A DNA stretch of 64,000 bases from Paludibaculum fermentans_A (GTDB lineage Bacteria; Acidobacteriota; Terriglobia; Bryobacterales; Bryobacteraceae), in contig NZ_JBPJAQ010000001.1 of the NCBI RefSeq assembly GCF_051172195.1, positions 5,890,001 to 5,954,000 of the forward strand. Direction: 5' to 3'. The stretch's first letter is position 1. Each line of letters starts with the position of its first letter. Of the stretch, positions 63,797 through 64,000 are shown one piece after another. The notes beneath the pieces were generated by a model. It saw nothing but the letters and a program-made list of their open reading frames with translations, did no database searches and was not told the DNA's origin. Made by a program: the position numbers and the translations under genes.

Positions 63797-64000
63797 GAGC
63801 CGCGTTTGGCTGTCCACTCAATCGACTGGCCGCCATCGCCGCCGGCCCGTTCGGCCGTGAGCTTCAGGGTGTCGCCGGACAGCTTCCCTTTGTAGTTCAT
63901 TTTCATCTCGTTGTCCTGGAACTTCATGGTGATGGTGAACGAGATTGCATCGCCCTCCACCTTGCCGTTCTCGATGACGGATTTGCCCATCATGGAACTG
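63793..64000 (-). CDS. Small acidobacterial beta-rich protein, C-terminal part
   Basis: The frame is open to the right edge, so the 5' end is missing. The visible part (SSMMGKSVIENGKVEGDAIS, FTITMKFQDNEMKMNYKGKL, SGDTLKLTAERAG, ending EWTAKRGS) matches a family I know from Acidobacteriota: secreted or lipoprotein-like small proteins with repeated GKVEGD/GKLSGD strands, also fused to other domains. ATG codons at 63990-63993 are probably internal, since the pattern continues upstream of them. Function unknown. Confidence 0.75.
   Translation of the reverse strand, partial: SSMMGKSVIENGKVEGDAISFTITMKFQDNEMKMNYKGKLSGDTLKLTAERAGGDGGQSIEWTAKRGS

Overview
The window looks like chromosomal DNA of an Acidobacteriota bacterium, most likely of the Bryobacteraceae/Solibacteraceae group. 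This is inferred from high GC content, a TonB-dependent receptor with an N-terminal carboxypeptidase-regulatory-like domain, a protein with the NRANARKSTGPRTEAGKR motif, PEGA/propeller secreted proteins, and large secreted proteins of a type I know mainly from this phylum. No rRNA, tRNA, CRISPR array or transposase was seen.

Layout. 1-2294 (minus) is the N-terminal part of a large secreted protein with an HExxH site, open at the left edge. 2593-7350 is a PadR-controlled unit: a membrane protein and the PadR regulator on the minus strand diverge from an ABC ATPase and a giant permease. The permease carries a serine beta-lactamase-type domain in a predicted periplasmic loop. A perfect 13-bp inverted repeat lies between the two arms. 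7451-11637 holds three exported or hypothetical proteins.

The most striking part is 12795-28746, a tandem array of five full-length paralogues (916-943 aa) of a secreted, cysteine-containing, multi-domain family. The array also has two shrunken relics (13034-13411 and 22740-22995), repeated 5' flanks and repeated 3' hairpins. Relationships among copies (2 with 4, 3 with 5) and their flanks indicate that the first block (relic, copies 1-3) was duplicated into the second (relic, copies 4-5), and that the copy-1 equivalent was then lost. The function of the family is unknown; it is probably exported to the cell surface or medium.

Right of the array are an XRE regulator-antitoxin-RelE/ParE toxin operon (29001-29937), a two-gene hypothetical unit (30636-31840), and a lipoprotein with an NtrC-type two-component system (32034-35805). 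Then come an SDR, an alpha/beta hydrolase and a thiolase (35910-38883), a TonB-dependent receptor (38930-41773), and an RND efflux adaptor/pump pair (42023-46359). Next is a tightly overlapping modB-modC-FmdE-ThiE/TenI-methyltransferase run (46938-50532).

The right end is mostly housekeeping or membrane functions: DinB protein, EF-G paralogue, CLC antiporter with TPR protein, ceramidase-like enzyme, a phosphofructokinase with PPi-type active-site residues coupled to a methyltransferase, a membrane-anchored MutS-like ATPase, two proteins of unknown function, and a small protein cut by the right edge. Assignments rest on motifs and family memory; no database search was run.
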